Notes under the pieces: generated by a model
Database searches by the model: none
What the model saw: the letters and a program-made list of their open reading frames with translations, nothing else
What the model was told of the DNA's origin: nothing
Assembly (NCBI RefSeq): GCF_003130405.1
Contig: NZ_QEAS01000027.1
Span: 13,303-70,131 of the forward strand
Direction: 5' to 3'
Source of the DNA: Pararcticibacter amylolyticus
GTDB lineage: Bacteria; Bacteroidota; Bacteroidia; Sphingobacteriales; Sphingobacteriaceae
Length of the DNA stretch: 56,829 nt
Shown here: positions 6,536 through 15,236 of the stretch, in pieces
How the letters are laid out: each line of letters starts with the position of its first letter
Position numbering within the stretch: the first letter of the stretch is position 1
Program-made: the position numbers and the translations under genes

Positions 6536-9124
6536 TTAGTTTTTGACCCTGAATCTCAAAACCGTGAAAGAGTAGGGAGCCAGCTCAAGGGTAGTTTTTC
6601 CGCCGATGTCTGTTTGGCTTATAACCGGACGAACATCCCTGTCTGCCGGGTTTCCGCTGATCACTGTTTTTCCTGCTTTCCCGGATTCCGGCCTGTACGT
6701 TTGAAGATCGAGGGATGTGTTTACCGGTACCGGGAGGATATTCACCAGCTTTACCACTATCTCGTTTGTTTTGCTGTCTTTCACAACTGAACAGGCAATG
6801 CGTTTCTTTACCGGGGTGTTGGTGTTGGATAACGATACTGATGAGGGAATATATTGGTCTCCCGCGTTTTGGCCATAAAGCTGCTGCACATAATAGCCAG
6901 TTGTGGGCTTAACTTCTGTATTGTTGAAATAGATCAAATCGGGGTTCCATTGCGTATGATTTTCCCTGGCTAAAAGAGGGGCATAAGAAGCCATCTCTAC
7001 CACGTCACCGTTTCTTTCTAAAGAAGTGAGATAAAGTGCTTCTGCAAGGGCAGTTTCGAGGTTGGTTTTGTTCCCGCCGGGTAGGCTTGCTGCATATTCT
7101 CCGAGGTAAACCTTGGATTTGGAGCGGTCGTAGCGGTCATAGAAGTCCTGGTTGTTGATAAACCATCCGGGCGACTGATAGTAATGTTCATCCATTACCG
7201 GGATATTCAGTTCTGAAGCTATCTTCCAGCCTTCTACGTAATCTGATCCTTCAAAGAACGGGCCTGCCGTGCCGATCACGGTAATTTCCGGATGTGCTTT
7301 TTTCAATGCCTTGTAGATCATCTCAAAACGCTCGCGGAAAACATCAGTGATCATATCTTCATTTCCAATCCCGATGTACTTAAGATTAAAGGGCTTGGGG
7401 TGCCCGGCTTCTGCACGTTTTCTGCCCCAGACCGTATTCGGGGCGCCATTAGCATACTCCACGAGATCTATAATATCCTGGATATAGGCTCCCATTTCGT
7501 CCATTGGAATGCCTCCCTGCTGTCCGCCCCCACCCGTGGAAGAGTTCTGGCAGGGAACTCCTGCAGCAATAATAGGTACAGCTTCAGCTCCTATATCTTC
7601 ACAAAACTGGAAATATTCAAAATATCCAAGTCCCATGCTCTGGTGGTAGTTCCAGATATTGCGGTCGCCTTTGCGGCTCTCGAGCGGACCGATGCTGTTT
7701 TTCCATTTATAGATGTTGGCGATGCCGTCGCCATGGGCCACACAGCCTCCGGGAAAGCGAACAAACCGGGGATGTATATCGGCGATGGTTTGTGCGAGGT
7801 CGGCACGGAGACCGTTTTTCCTGCCTTTAAATGTTTTTTGGGGGAACAGCGATACCATGTCGAGTGCTATGCCGCCGGAACTGAGGGGTTGTATTTCCAG
7901 ACGGGCATCGGATGCATCGGCAGAGGGTATCAGGGTACTCTTTAGAGATTTCCAGCCAGATGCTGAAACTGTTATGGTGTTGCCGGCAAGAACTCCCCTG
8001 CTGTCGCTGACAAGCTTTATCGCCAGTTTGTTTCCTTTTCCCTGTAGCAACCCGGTGAATGCCGAAAAGATATAGGGATCGCCTTTCTTTACAGCGATAC
8101 CATCGTATCCTGTGTTTACGAGTGATGCGCCGGGCTTTTCCACCGTCAGCACCGCATAATGAAGATTATTTGGATGTACAGGCTTCACAGAGTCGATTCT
8201 GAAGCTGGCATTTTCTCCCTTCAGGCTCCAGCAAGAGCTGCTGTTCCATTCCTTGTCCGAATATTTCTTATCCCGGGGGTGATATTCAAAATCCCGGTTC
8301 TGGATCAGTTCTGCATACAGACCACCGTCTGCCCCGTAGTTAATATCTTCAAAAAACACACCTGTCAACATTGTACTAATTTTTTTTGCTTCGCCAGGAT
8401 GAAGCATGATCTCTGCATCTACCGTTTTCAATCCCGCGAAGCGGATTGCATCGTCTTTGGTTGTTTCAGCGTTTTGGATGGCTTTGTATTGCTGAAGGTC
8501 ATACGCTTTTATCAGACCCTCAACAAGGGCCCACGCCACGCGGTGAACCTGACCCTCCACCTTCTCACCCTGAAGAGAAACGGTTGTTCCCAGGTTTGTA
8601 TAAGCTGAGGCTGTTATTTTTTCAACAGGCGTATAGCTTTTGAAATCCTTCGTTTCCGTGCGGAAGTATTCATTTCCTGAATCGGCATAAACAATGGTAT
8701 ACTTACCTGTGCTTTTGCTGTAAGAAATTACGGGGCGAAGTACATTCCTGCCCTTTTGCACATAAGGATAATTCTGAGGCCGCCAGTTAATGAGATCTGC
8801 GGAACTGGCGTGCGCAAACTGCAATGCCCGGTCATTGACGCTCCAAACGATCTGCCAGGTGTCGTTTGCTCCCCTGATCAGGTAAGGGGTATACATCTTT
8901 TTCTCTGCTCCCCAGGTACCGTAGTCGCTCCTGAGAAAAGGGTATCCATTGCCGATTGCAGTCCAGTTCTGCTTGTCAATGCTCCAGGCAAAGCGTAAGC
9001 CATTAGTTCCGTAAGAGAAAAGGTAAAGCGAGTCGGGCTGATCAAGTGCTTTATGGTTGGCGGCAAATACGCACTGGATGAAAGCGGGTAAAAGGAAGCT
9101 GATTATCAGAAATTTCTTCGTCAT
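6536..9124 (-). CDS. Alpha-L-arabinofuranosidase, GH51, with GH43-like N-terminal region
   Basis: An 862-residue secreted protein (signal peptide 1-21). Residues 30-175 resemble a beta-propeller of the GH43 type (LRFAWSIDKQNW, TPYLIRGANDTW, HASSADLINW). From about 245 comes a GH51 module: GVFFEDINYGADGGLYAELIQNRDFEY at its start, a carbohydrate-binding-like insert, the barrel with acid/base Glu589 in IGIGNED and nucleophile Glu676 in YLGEYAA, and the C-terminal beta domain. It should release terminal arabinofuranose from arabinan or arabinoxylan. Its promoter faces away from the SAM-riboswitch operon. The propeller could be a binding or relict catalytic domain. Confidence 0.9.
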   Translation of the reverse strand: MTKKFLIISFLLPAFIQCVFAANHKALDQPDSLYLFSYGTNGLRFAWSIDKQNWTAIGNGYPFLRSDYGTWGAEKKMYTPYLIRGANDTWQIVWSVNDRALQFAHASSADLINWRPQNYPYVQKGRNVLRPVISYSKSTGKYTIVYADSGNEYFRTETKDFKSYTPVEKITASAYTNLGTTVSLQGEKVEGQVHRVAWALVEGLIKAYDLQQYKAIQNAETTKDDAIRFAGLKTVDAEIMLHPGEAKKISTMLTGVFFEDINYGADGGLYAELIQNRDFEYHPRDKKYSDKEWNSSSCWSLKGENASFRIDSVKPVHPNNLHYAVLTVEKPGASLVNTGYDGIAVKKGDPYIFSAFTGLLQGKGNKLAIKLVSDSRGVLAGNTITVSASGWKSLKSTLIPSADASDARLEIQPLSSGGIALDMVSLFPQKTFKGRKNGLRADLAQTIADIHPRFVRFPGGCVAHGDGIANIYKWKNSIGPLESRKGDRNIWNYHQSMGLGYFEYFQFCEDIGAEAVPIIAAGVPCQNSSTGGGGQQGGIPMDEMGAYIQDIIDLVEYANGAPNTVWGRKRAEAGHPKPFNLKYIGIGNEDMITDVFRERFEMIYKALKKAHPEITVIGTAGPFFEGSDYVEGWKIASELNIPVMDEHYYQSPGWFINNQDFYDRYDRSKSKVYLGEYAASLPGGNKTNLETALAEALYLTSLERNGDVVEMASYAPLLARENHTQWNPDLIYFNNTEVKPTTGYYVQQLYGQNAGDQYIPSSVSLSNTNTPVKKRIACSVVKDSKTNEIVVKLVNILPVPVNTSLDLQTYRPESGKAGKTVISGNPADRDVRPVISQTDIGGKTTLELAPYSFTVLRFRVKN

Positions 9125-9171
9125 GGTTTACTATCAGGGATTGGTTAACTGGTTCTGTGTGTTGAAGAAAA

Positions 9172-9201
9172 CAAAAATAATATTAAATGTCAATTTTACA
9201 A
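9172..9201 (-). promoter_or_regulatory. Candidate promoter of the GH51 gene
   Basis: Read on the minus strand, TTG (9201-9199) is followed after exactly 19 bases by TATTTTTG (9179-9172), a good match to the Bacteroidetes housekeeping pattern TTG-N19-TAnnTTTG. The start codon is at 9124, giving a leader of roughly 40 bases. Confidence 0.6.
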
Positions 9202-9316
9202 TTAGTAGATGTAAATTAAAAGCAGACCGGATGGGGCAGAGCGTTGCAGAGTTTCGCCTCTATTTAACCCTGGCATTCCTGCTTTTTAGTTTTAATAGAA
9301 TATTTTAAATAGTCTA

Positions 9317-9346
9317 TTGACTTTGTAGATTATTGTTTTACCTTTG
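9317..9346 (+). promoter_or_regulatory. Candidate promoter of the SAM-riboswitch operon
   Basis: TTG at 9317-9319 and TACCTTTG at 9339-9346 are separated by 19 bases and match the Bacteroidetes promoter pattern. Transcription would begin about 9352, just before the riboswitch, so the RNA would carry a structured leader of about 500 nucleotides before the peptidase start at 9852. Confidence 0.65.
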
Positions 9347-9364
9347 TCCAGTGTTCTTTTAATA

Positions 9365-9461
9365 CTTATCCAGAAAGACGGAGGGAAAGGCCCTGTGAAG
9401 TCTTAGCAACCTGTAAATATTCAAGGTGCTAATTCCTGTCCGCAACAGCGGAAGAGATAAG
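9365..9461 (+). ncRNA. SAM-I riboswitch (S-box)
   Basis: The P1 stem is CTTATC (9365-9370) with GATAAG (9456-9461). Between them are the S-box core elements in order: AGACGGAGGGAAAGGCCCTGTGAAG (kink-turn and P2 region), TTAGCAACC, AAGGTGCTAATTCC, and a small P4 hairpin around GTCCGCAACAGCGGAA. These are the conserved features of the S-adenosylmethionine-binding class I riboswitch. AGGTTG at 9460-9465, overlapping the 3' strand of P1, is fully complementary to CAACCT at 9407-9412 inside the aptamer, so ligand-free RNA could refold there; this switch mechanism is inference. No T-run terminator follows directly. Confidence 0.93.
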
Positions 9462-9506
9462 GTTGGTATGTCAATCTGAATAAGTTTAGTATAAATCAAA
9501 ACAGTT

Positions 9507-9656
9507 ATGGAAATTTATTTAGACATTGTTGCAAATGAACGTTCAGCCTCCGGGCGACAGTCTGCCGCTTACCGGCTTTTTGTAGATCATCAGACCTCTT
9601 CCTCTAAAACCTCTATCTCTCCAGTCAGCTGTTGTAAGCGAATGTGTTGTTGCTAA
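9507..9656 (+). CDS. 49-residue leader ORF with Cys-rich end, after the SAM riboswitch
   Basis: A short ORF in the leader, starting ATG at 9507 and ending TAA at 9654-9656. The peptide starts MEIYLDIVANERSASG, has a Ser/Thr-rich middle (TSSSKTSIS) and ends in SCCKRMCCC: five cysteines in the last eight residues. There is no signal peptide. A 7-bp hairpin starts at the last Cys codon and contains the stop codon, and a second, stronger hairpin follows 30 bases later. That layout resembles an amino-acid-sensing leader peptide, where ribosome pausing on Cys codons would decide the downstream RNA fold. It could instead be a small metal-binding protein or chance. The known precedent for cysteine leader ORFs is in mycobacteria; for this group it is inference. 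Confidence 0.55.
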   Translation: MEIYLDIVANERSASGRQSAAYRLFVDHQTSSSKTSISPVSCCKRMCCC

Positions 9657-9668
9657 TCACTATTAGCA
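9651..9668 (+). promoter_or_regulatory. Small hairpin overlapping the leader-ORF stop codon
   Basis: TGCTAAT (9651-9657), loop CACT, ATTAGCA (9662-9668): a perfect 7-bp stem whose first arm is the final Cys codon plus the stop codon. A ribosome paused on the CysCysCys run would prevent it from forming. A role as the first element of an attenuator is inferred. Confidence 0.5.
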
Positions 9669-9685
9669 TACTTTAATTTCTGCAA

Positions 9686-9714
9686 TGCCTGTCCCCGTTC
9701 GGGACGTTCAGGCA
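9686..9714 (+). terminator. Attenuator-like hairpin upstream of the M28 peptidase gene
   Basis: TGCCTGTCCC (9686-9695) pairs with GGGAC (9701-9705) and, after a 4-base bulge, AGGCA (9710-9714): 10 bp in two blocks with loop CGTTC. The following stretch CTACTTGTACATTTTATT is T-rich but broken, so it is a weak intrinsic terminator or a processing or translational control hairpin. Confidence 0.5.
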
Positions 9715-9740
9715 CTACTTGTACATTTTATTAATATCAG

Positions 9741-9829
9741 AGCAGGATTGTCCGGTTGCGGATAGGTATACTCCTGTCGTATGCATGGTATTTTATATCA
9801 AGTCTCCGTGCTGCACCTGTAATCCTGCT
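9741..9829 (+). repeat. Long-range inverted repeat before the peptidase start codon
   Basis: AGCAGGATT (9741-9749) and AATCCTGCT (9821-9829) are perfect complements 71 bases apart, ending 22 bases before the ATG at 9852. In the mRNA they could close a large stem next to the translation start. The function is unknown. Confidence 0.55.
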
Positions 9830-9851
9830 GTTCACAACATTTAAACTTTCG

Positions 9852-12095
9852 ATGAAAAGAAGTATATACACACTTTTATTTTGTTTTGCCCTGTCATTCA
9901 CCTCATTCGGACAGAGTCATATAAACGGATTTCCGGGCCAGTCATCACAGGCGCAGCTGCAACTGGAAGACAAGTTCGATAAACTGTTAAGTAAGAAAAA
10001 CATCGGAGAAGCTATCAGGGAGTATTCGGCAAAGCCCCACCATCTCGGATCTGCACAGGGAAAGATCGTTGCTGAATCTATACGCAGGCGGTTTGCAAGC
10101 TACGGATGGGATGCCAGGATCGAAACCTACCAGGTTCTTTTTCCCACGCCGAAGAACCGTTTGCTGGAGCTTATTGCACCCACGAAGTTCACAGCTCTCC
10201 TGAAGGAGCCGGCATTCCCGGAAGATGCGACTTCGGGGCAGGAAGGGCAGTTGCCTACCTACAATGCCTGGGGAGCAGATGGCGACGTCACCGGTCAACT
10301 GGTATTTGTAAATTTTGGATTGCCGGAAGATTACGAAGTCTTGAAGCGTTACGGCATCGACATAAAAGGGAAAATTGTGATTGCCCGTTATGGACGCTCC
10401 TGGAGGGGAATAAAGCCTAAGATTGCATGGGAGCACGGAGCAATTGGCTGTATCATCTATTCAGACCCGAAAGAGGACGGGTATTACCAGGGAGACGTGT
10501 ATCCAAAAGGACCGTTTAAGAACGAACATACGGTGCAGAGAGGGTCGGTAATGGATATGGTGGTTTACCCCGGAGATCCTCTTACCCCGAACGAAGGAGC
10601 GACAGAAAAGGCAAAACGGATCGACCGGAGTGAAGCCCCTACGATTCTTAAGATTCCCGTTCTGCCCATCAGTTATCACGATGCACAGCCTCTTCTGGCA
10701 GCCCTGGGCGGCCCCGTTGCTCCGGCTGAATGGCGCGGAGCCCTTCCGCTCACCTACAGGATCGGGCCGGGACAGGCACAGGTGCATCTGAAAGTAGAGT
10801 CGAACTGGGATATTGTACCTGCTTATAATGTGATAGCGAAGATTAAAGGTTCTGTTTATCCCGATGAGTGGGTGATTCGCGGGAATCATCACGATGCCTG
10901 GGTAAACGGCGCCGATGATCCTGTAAGCGGTCTTGCTGCTTTACTGGAAGAGGCGAAAGCGATAGGAACCCTTTACAAATCGGGGATCAGGCCTAAAAGG
11001 ACATTGGTCTATTGCGCCTGGGACGGAGAGGAACAGTCATTACTAGGCTCCACCGAATGGGCAGAGTATCATGCTGCGGAATTGCAGAAAAAAGCAGTTG
11101 CGTATATTAATTCGGACGGGAACAGCAGGGGCTTCCTCGGTGCCGGAGGTTCGCATGCCCTGGAAAACCTGGTAGACGGAATTTCCCGTAGTGTCAAAGA
11201 TCCGCAGACAGGAGCAACGGTGTACGAGCGGCTGAAAGCAAGGGATATCGTAAGAGCAGGCACCGCTAAGCAGAAAAAAGAGCTCATAAAGAAGGATACC
11301 CTGGCCTTGTCGGCCCTGGGAACGGGCTCTGATTATTCCGCATTTCTTCAGCATCTTGGCATCCCTTCTCTTAACCTGGGCTATGGAGGAGAAGATGAAG
11401 GGGGCGACTACCATTCCATTTATGATTCCTATGATGATTACGTCAGGTTCAAAGATTCAGATTTCAGTTATGGGGTGACATTATCTCAGACTGCGGGCCG
11501 TGCAGCTCTGCGCCTCGCAAACGCGGATGTGCTTCCTTTCGACTTTACAAGTCTTCGCCGCCGGATTTCAGGGTATGTGCAGGAGCTTAGCCAACTGGCT
11601 GATCAGCTCCGTGAAAGTTATGCTGTTCAGAATACCCTGGTCAGCGATAAGTATTACCAGCTTGCTGCTGACCCGCGTGAGAAGCTGCAAATTCCGGAAC
11701 TTAAACCGGAAGTACCAAAGTTTGAGTTCGGGAGCCTGAAGAGTGCCCTGGACAGCCTTGATGCCGCGGCCATTGCATTGTCCGGCAAGACACAGGCCGC
11801 CGGAGGGAACCCAAGAGCGCGGGCAGCCCTTAACCAGCTTCTGTTCCAGGCGGAGAAAAGCCTTTTAAGCGATGAAGGCCTGCCTCATCGTCCATGGTAC
11901 CGCCATACTATTTACGCACCGGGTTTCTACACAGGTTATGGGGTTAAAACACTGCCCGGTATCAGGGAAGCTATTGAGCAGGGGAAATGGGATGAAGCCA
12001 AACATCAAACCGAAGTAGTGACCGCAGCCATTCTGCGTTTAGCGCGTCAGCTTGGTAAAATCAATCAACAGCAATACTTATCACAAGTAAAATGA
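9852..12095 (+). CDS. PSMA-like M28 peptidase (glutamate carboxypeptidase II family)
   Basis: The ATG at 9852 is chosen because it gives a clean signal peptide (MKRSIYTLLFCFALSFTSFGQ); an in-frame upstream extension does not. The roughly 747-residue product has all three parts of the human PSMA type: a protease-associated domain (around GKIVIARYGRSWRGIK), the M28 zinc-peptidase domain, and a C-terminal transferrin-receptor-like dimerization domain. Zinc-site segments are GNHHDAWVNGADDP, WDGEE with the catalytic Glu, NSDG and DYHS. The family removes C-terminal glutamate or other acidic residues from small peptides. It overlaps susC by four bases (ATGA) and stands under the SAM riboswitch, suggesting it trims sulfur-containing or gamma-glutamyl peptides. 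Confidence 0.9.
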   Translation: MKRSIYTLLFCFALSFTSFGQSHINGFPGQSSQAQLQLEDKFDKLLSKKNIGEAIREYSAKPHHLGSAQGKIVAESIRRRFASYGWDARIETYQVLFPTPKNRLLELIAPTKFTALLKEPAFPEDATSGQEGQLPTYNAWGADGDVTGQLVFVNFGLPEDYEVLKRYGIDIKGKIVIARYGRSWRGIKPKIAWEHGAIGCIIYSDPKEDGYYQGDVYPKGPFKNEHTVQRGSVMDMVVYPGDPLTPNEGATEKAKRIDRSEAPTILKIPVLPISYHDAQPLLAALGGPVAPAEWRGALPLTYRIGPGQAQVHLKVESNWDIVPAYNVIAKIKGSVYPDEWVIRGNHHDAWVNGADDPVSGLAALLEEAKAIGTLYKSGIRPKRTLVYCAWDGEEQSLLGSTEWAEYHAAELQKKAVAYINSDGNSRGFLGAGGSHALENLVDGISRSVKDPQTGATVYERLKARDIVRAGTAKQKKELIKKDTLALSALGTGSDYSAFLQHLGIPSLNLGYGGEDEGGDYHSIYDSYDDYVRFKDSDFSYGVTLSQTAGRAALRLANADVLPFDFTSLRRRISGYVQELSQLADQLRESYAVQNTLVSDKYYQLAADPREKLQIPELKPEVPKFEFGSLKSALDSLDAAAIALSGKTQAAGGNPRARAALNQLLFQAEKSLLSDEGLPHRPWYRHTIYAPGFYTGYGVKTLPGIREAIEQGKWDEAKHQTEVVTAAILRLARQLGKINQQQYLSQVK

Positions 12096-15000
12096 AATTT
12101 CTTTATCTATTCATATTGCTATCGTTTGCCATCCGGGTGCAAACGTATGGCCAGCAGCGCCGTATTACAGGCGTTGTCACACAGGAAGGAACCGGGCAGA
12201 CATTGCCGGGCGTGAGCGTTTCGGTAAAGGGGCAGAAAAAGGGGACCTCTACAGCGCCCGACGGGCGGTATTCCATAACGGTCAACAATGATGCAGCAAC
12301 GCTTGTCTTTTCTTTTATTGGCTTTGAAGCAAAGCAGGTGCCGGCCGGAACAGGGGTACTGAATGTACAGCTGAAGTCGCAGGCCAATGCACTGAATGAA
12401 GTGGTCGTTGTAGCCTACGGAACCGCCAATAAAGCAACCTATACGGGATCGGCTTCGGTCGTGAGCGCCGCAGATATTGCCAAACAGCCGGTATCGAATA
12501 TCAGCAGGACGTTGCAGGGAACAGTTCCAGGAGTCCAGTCCATCGCAAGTGCCGGGCAGCCCGGGAGCGAAGCGACGATCCGCCTGAGGGGAATAGGTTC
12601 GGTGAATGCATCCAGTGATCCGCTGTATGTCGTGGACGGGATTCCCTATTCAGGGAATATCAATTCGATCAACCCGGCGGATGTTCAGTCCATCTCTGTG
12701 CTGAAGGATGCCGCTGCCAGTGCCCTCTACGGAAGCCGTGGCGCCAATGGGGTGATCATTGTCACCACCAAGCAGGGAAAACTTAATGCGAAGCCGGTGG
12801 TGTCGCTGAATGCCAGTACAGGCGTAGCATCGCGGGCAGTAGACGACTATGATTACGTGAACACCGGCCAGTATTTCGAACTGGAATGGGAAGCTATCCG
12901 GAATCAGCAGCTTGACCAGGGAAAGACTGCCCAGCAGGCTGCCGAATATGCCAGCCGGGAACTGGTGGGTACCCTGAAGGTAAACCCGTATGGCCCGGAT
13001 TATTCGCAGCCGGTGGGAACAGATGGAAAGCTGGTTGCAGGCGCCGTTCCATTGTGGAATGACGACTGGAACGAGTCGCTGAACAGGACGGGAGTAAGAC
13101 GGCAGGTAGACCTGGGTATAAACGGGGGCGGTAACGAAAGCCGGTATTTCGTATCCGGCGGATATCTCCAGGACAAGGGTTTTATTATTGGTTCCCAGTT
13201 TGAGCGGTTTAACGCGAGGGTGAACTACAATACCCGTGTGAATAAATGGTTTGAAGCTGGCCTGAACATCGCGGCCTCTTCCACAGATCAGGATGCGCCA
13301 CCCCAGACAGACAGTAACCAGGGCAACTTTGCGAACTTTGGCCGCCTGGTTTCGAATATTTACCCGGTATACGAACGGAATGCCGACGGCACCTATAAGC
13401 TGGATTCGCAGGGTCAAAGGATATATGATTTTGGAAATTACCGTCCCAGTGCCGCGGCAACGGGAAATAATCTTCTCGGGGGAGCAGACCTGAATAAATA
13501 TAAGAATAAGCTGGACGCTCTTTTAATGCGCGCGAACCTGCAATTTAACCTGCTGCCAGGTTTAAAGCTTAAAAGCAGCGTGAACACGGACTATAACAAC
13601 CGGCTTAACCATTCATATACCAATCCGCTTTTTGGCGGGGGCATCAGTACGGGAGGTTCCGTATCAAAAAGCAGTGCCCGCACAGTGGCATACACGGTGA
13701 ACAACCTGCTGGACTATACTTTTACCTTCGGCAACCGCAACAACGTGAATTTGCTGGGAGGGCAGGAAGTGTATGTATTTAATGTATCCTCTCTTTCAGG
13801 CAGCCGCAGTAACTTTGGTTTTGGCGGAAAAGATGAGCCATCAGCGGCTTCGCTGCTCAACAGTTTCACCGGCAGTGCCGATAATTACAAGCTGTCGAGC
13901 TTCCTCGGGAAGCTGGAGTATAATTTTGACCACCGCTATTTCCTGTCTGCCAGTTTCAGGCGTGATGGTTCGTCGCGCTTTAGTCCCGACTCGAGGTGGG
14001 GTAATTTCTGGTCGGTCGGAGCATCGTGGAATGCCACATCAGAGACCTTTCTGAAAGATTCGGACTGGCTCAGCAACCTGACGCTGAGGAGCAGCTATGG
14101 TGCGCAGGGCAACGATAACCTTGGAAGTTACTATGCTTACCAGGGGCTCTATTCTATTTATAACAGCCTTGGGCAGGCTGGTTTGATTACGTCCAGGCTT
14201 CCTACTCCCGGGTTAAAATGGGAAAGTAACCTGAATTTTAATGCGGGACTTGATTTCGGACTCTTCAGCAACCGCGTTACTGGTACTTTCGAAGTATACC
14301 AGAGAAAGTCGAAGGATCTGTTGTTCAGCCGCCCGCTTGCACCTTCGCTTGGCTTCGGCGCTATCGACGATAATATCGGTACTCTTACCAATAAGGGTTT
14401 TGAAGGATCGCTGCAGGTGACACCGGTGTTGTCTGAGAAGTTCCGCTGGGACCTGGGCGTTAATTTCTCCCACTTTAAGAACAAGATCACCAGGCTGCCG
14501 CAGAAAGAGATCACGACAGGCGCCATCGGGCAGCTGGGGTCAACGAAGAAGCTGACTGTCGGAAGTTCGGTATACGACTTTTACATCCGTGAATGGGCAG
14601 GAGTGGACCCTGCAACAGGAAGCCCGCTCTGGTACAAGAACGTATATGAAACAGACGCTCAGGGGAATAAGGTGATTACCGGCCGCACCACGGTTAAAAC
14701 GACTGCTGACGCAGACATTTATTATTCAGGAAGCGCTTTGCCCGATCTTACCGGCGGTATCACCAATACGTTCCGGTTCAGCGGGTTAGAGCTTTCTTTT
14801 CTCCTGGCCTATAATCTCGGCGGAAAGATCCTCGACCTGGATGAGCTGATGGTGGTGCATGTGGGTGAAAATACCGGCCGCACCTGGGGAACACAGGTGC
14901 TGAACCGGTGGACGCCGGAGAACACTGCCACCGATGTTCCGAGACTGACCACCAATCCGGCTACAACGTGGAACAGCATCTCCACCCGGTTCCTGTACGA

Positions 15001-15226
15001 TGCCACGTATGCGAGACTGAAAAATCTGAGCCTCAGCTACCAGCTTCCGAAGGGTTTTATTAAAAAGACCGGGCTGGCAGACGTGAGAGTGTATACCAGG
15101 GGCGAGAACCTCCTGACATTTTACGGGCACAAGGGGATGGATCCCGAACAGGCGGTTGACGGAGTGACGTATTACCGTTACCCGGCTCAGAAAACAATAA
15201 CTTTTGGATTTGATGTTTCATTTTAA
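12092..15226 (+). CDS. SusC-type TonB-dependent outer-membrane transporter (sulfur operon)
   Basis: A 1044-residue transporter with signal peptide (1-21), an N-terminal carboxypeptidase-regulatory-like domain (about 25-105, ITGVVTQEGTGQTLPGVSV), a TonB-box-like stretch NEVVVVAYGT, a plug domain with PLYVVDGIPYSG and VLKDAAASALYGSRGANGVI, and a beta-barrel ending in a phenylalanine (FGFDVSF). There is no STN domain, so it is not expected to signal to FecR. The start overlaps the peptidase stop and the SusD gene follows within 10 bases. Being under SAM control, it probably imports a sulfur-bearing peptide or similar ligand rather than a glycan. Confidence 0.95.
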   Translation: MKFLYLFILLSFAIRVQTYGQQRRITGVVTQEGTGQTLPGVSVSVKGQKKGTSTAPDGRYSITVNNDAATLVFSFIGFEAKQVPAGTGVLNVQLKSQANALNEVVVVAYGTANKATYTGSASVVSAADIAKQPVSNISRTLQGTVPGVQSIASAGQPGSEATIRLRGIGSVNASSDPLYVVDGIPYSGNINSINPADVQSISVLKDAAASALYGSRGANGVIIVTTKQGKLNAKPVVSLNASTGVASRAVDDYDYVNTGQYFELEWEAIRNQQLDQGKTAQQAAEYASRELVGTLKVNPYGPDYSQPVGTDGKLVAGAVPLWNDDWNESLNRTGVRRQVDLGINGGGNESRYFVSGGYLQDKGFIIGSQFERFNARVNYNTRVNKWFEAGLNIAASSTDQDAPPQTDSNQGNFANFGRLVSNIYPVYERNADGTYKLDSQGQRIYDFGNYRPSAAATGNNLLGGADLNKYKNKLDALLMRANLQFNLLPGLKLKSSVNTDYNNRLNHSYTNPLFGGGISTGGSVSKSSARTVAYTVNNLLDYTFTFGNRNNVNLLGGQEVYVFNVSSLSGSRSNFGFGGKDEPSAASLLNSFTGSADNYKLSSFLGKLEYNFDHRYFLSASFRRDGSSRFSPDSRWGNFWSVGASWNATSETFLKDSDWLSNLTLRSSYGAQGNDNLGSYYAYQGLYSIYNSLGQAGLITSRLPTPGLKWESNLNFNAGLDFGLFSNRVTGTFEVYQRKSKDLLFSRPLAPSLGFGAIDDNIGTLTNKGFEGSLQVTPVLSEKFRWDLGVNFSHFKNKITRLPQKEITTGAIGQLGSTKKLTVGSSVYDFYIREWAGVDPATGSPLWYKNVYETDAQGNKVITGRTTVKTTADADIYYSGSALPDLTGGITNTFRFSGLELSFLLAYNLGGKILDLDELMVVHVGENTGRTWGTQVLNRWTPENTATDVPRLTTNPATTWNSISTRFLYDATYARLKNLSLSYQLPKGFIKKTGLADVRVYTRGENLLTFYGHKGMDPEQAVDGVTYYRYPAQKTITFGFDVSF

Positions 15227-15236
15227 TTCCAGCGAG

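Noticed and set aside
7292-7945. 217-codon plus-strand ORF inside the GH51 gene
   Set aside because: It is antisense to conserved catalytic regions of GH51 and shows no domain of its own; it is a shadow of the real frame.
9756-9851. Upstream in-frame extension of the M28 peptidase
   Set aside because: It would place a 32-residue stretch before a perfect signal peptide and overlaps the structured leader; the ATG at 9852 is far more likely.
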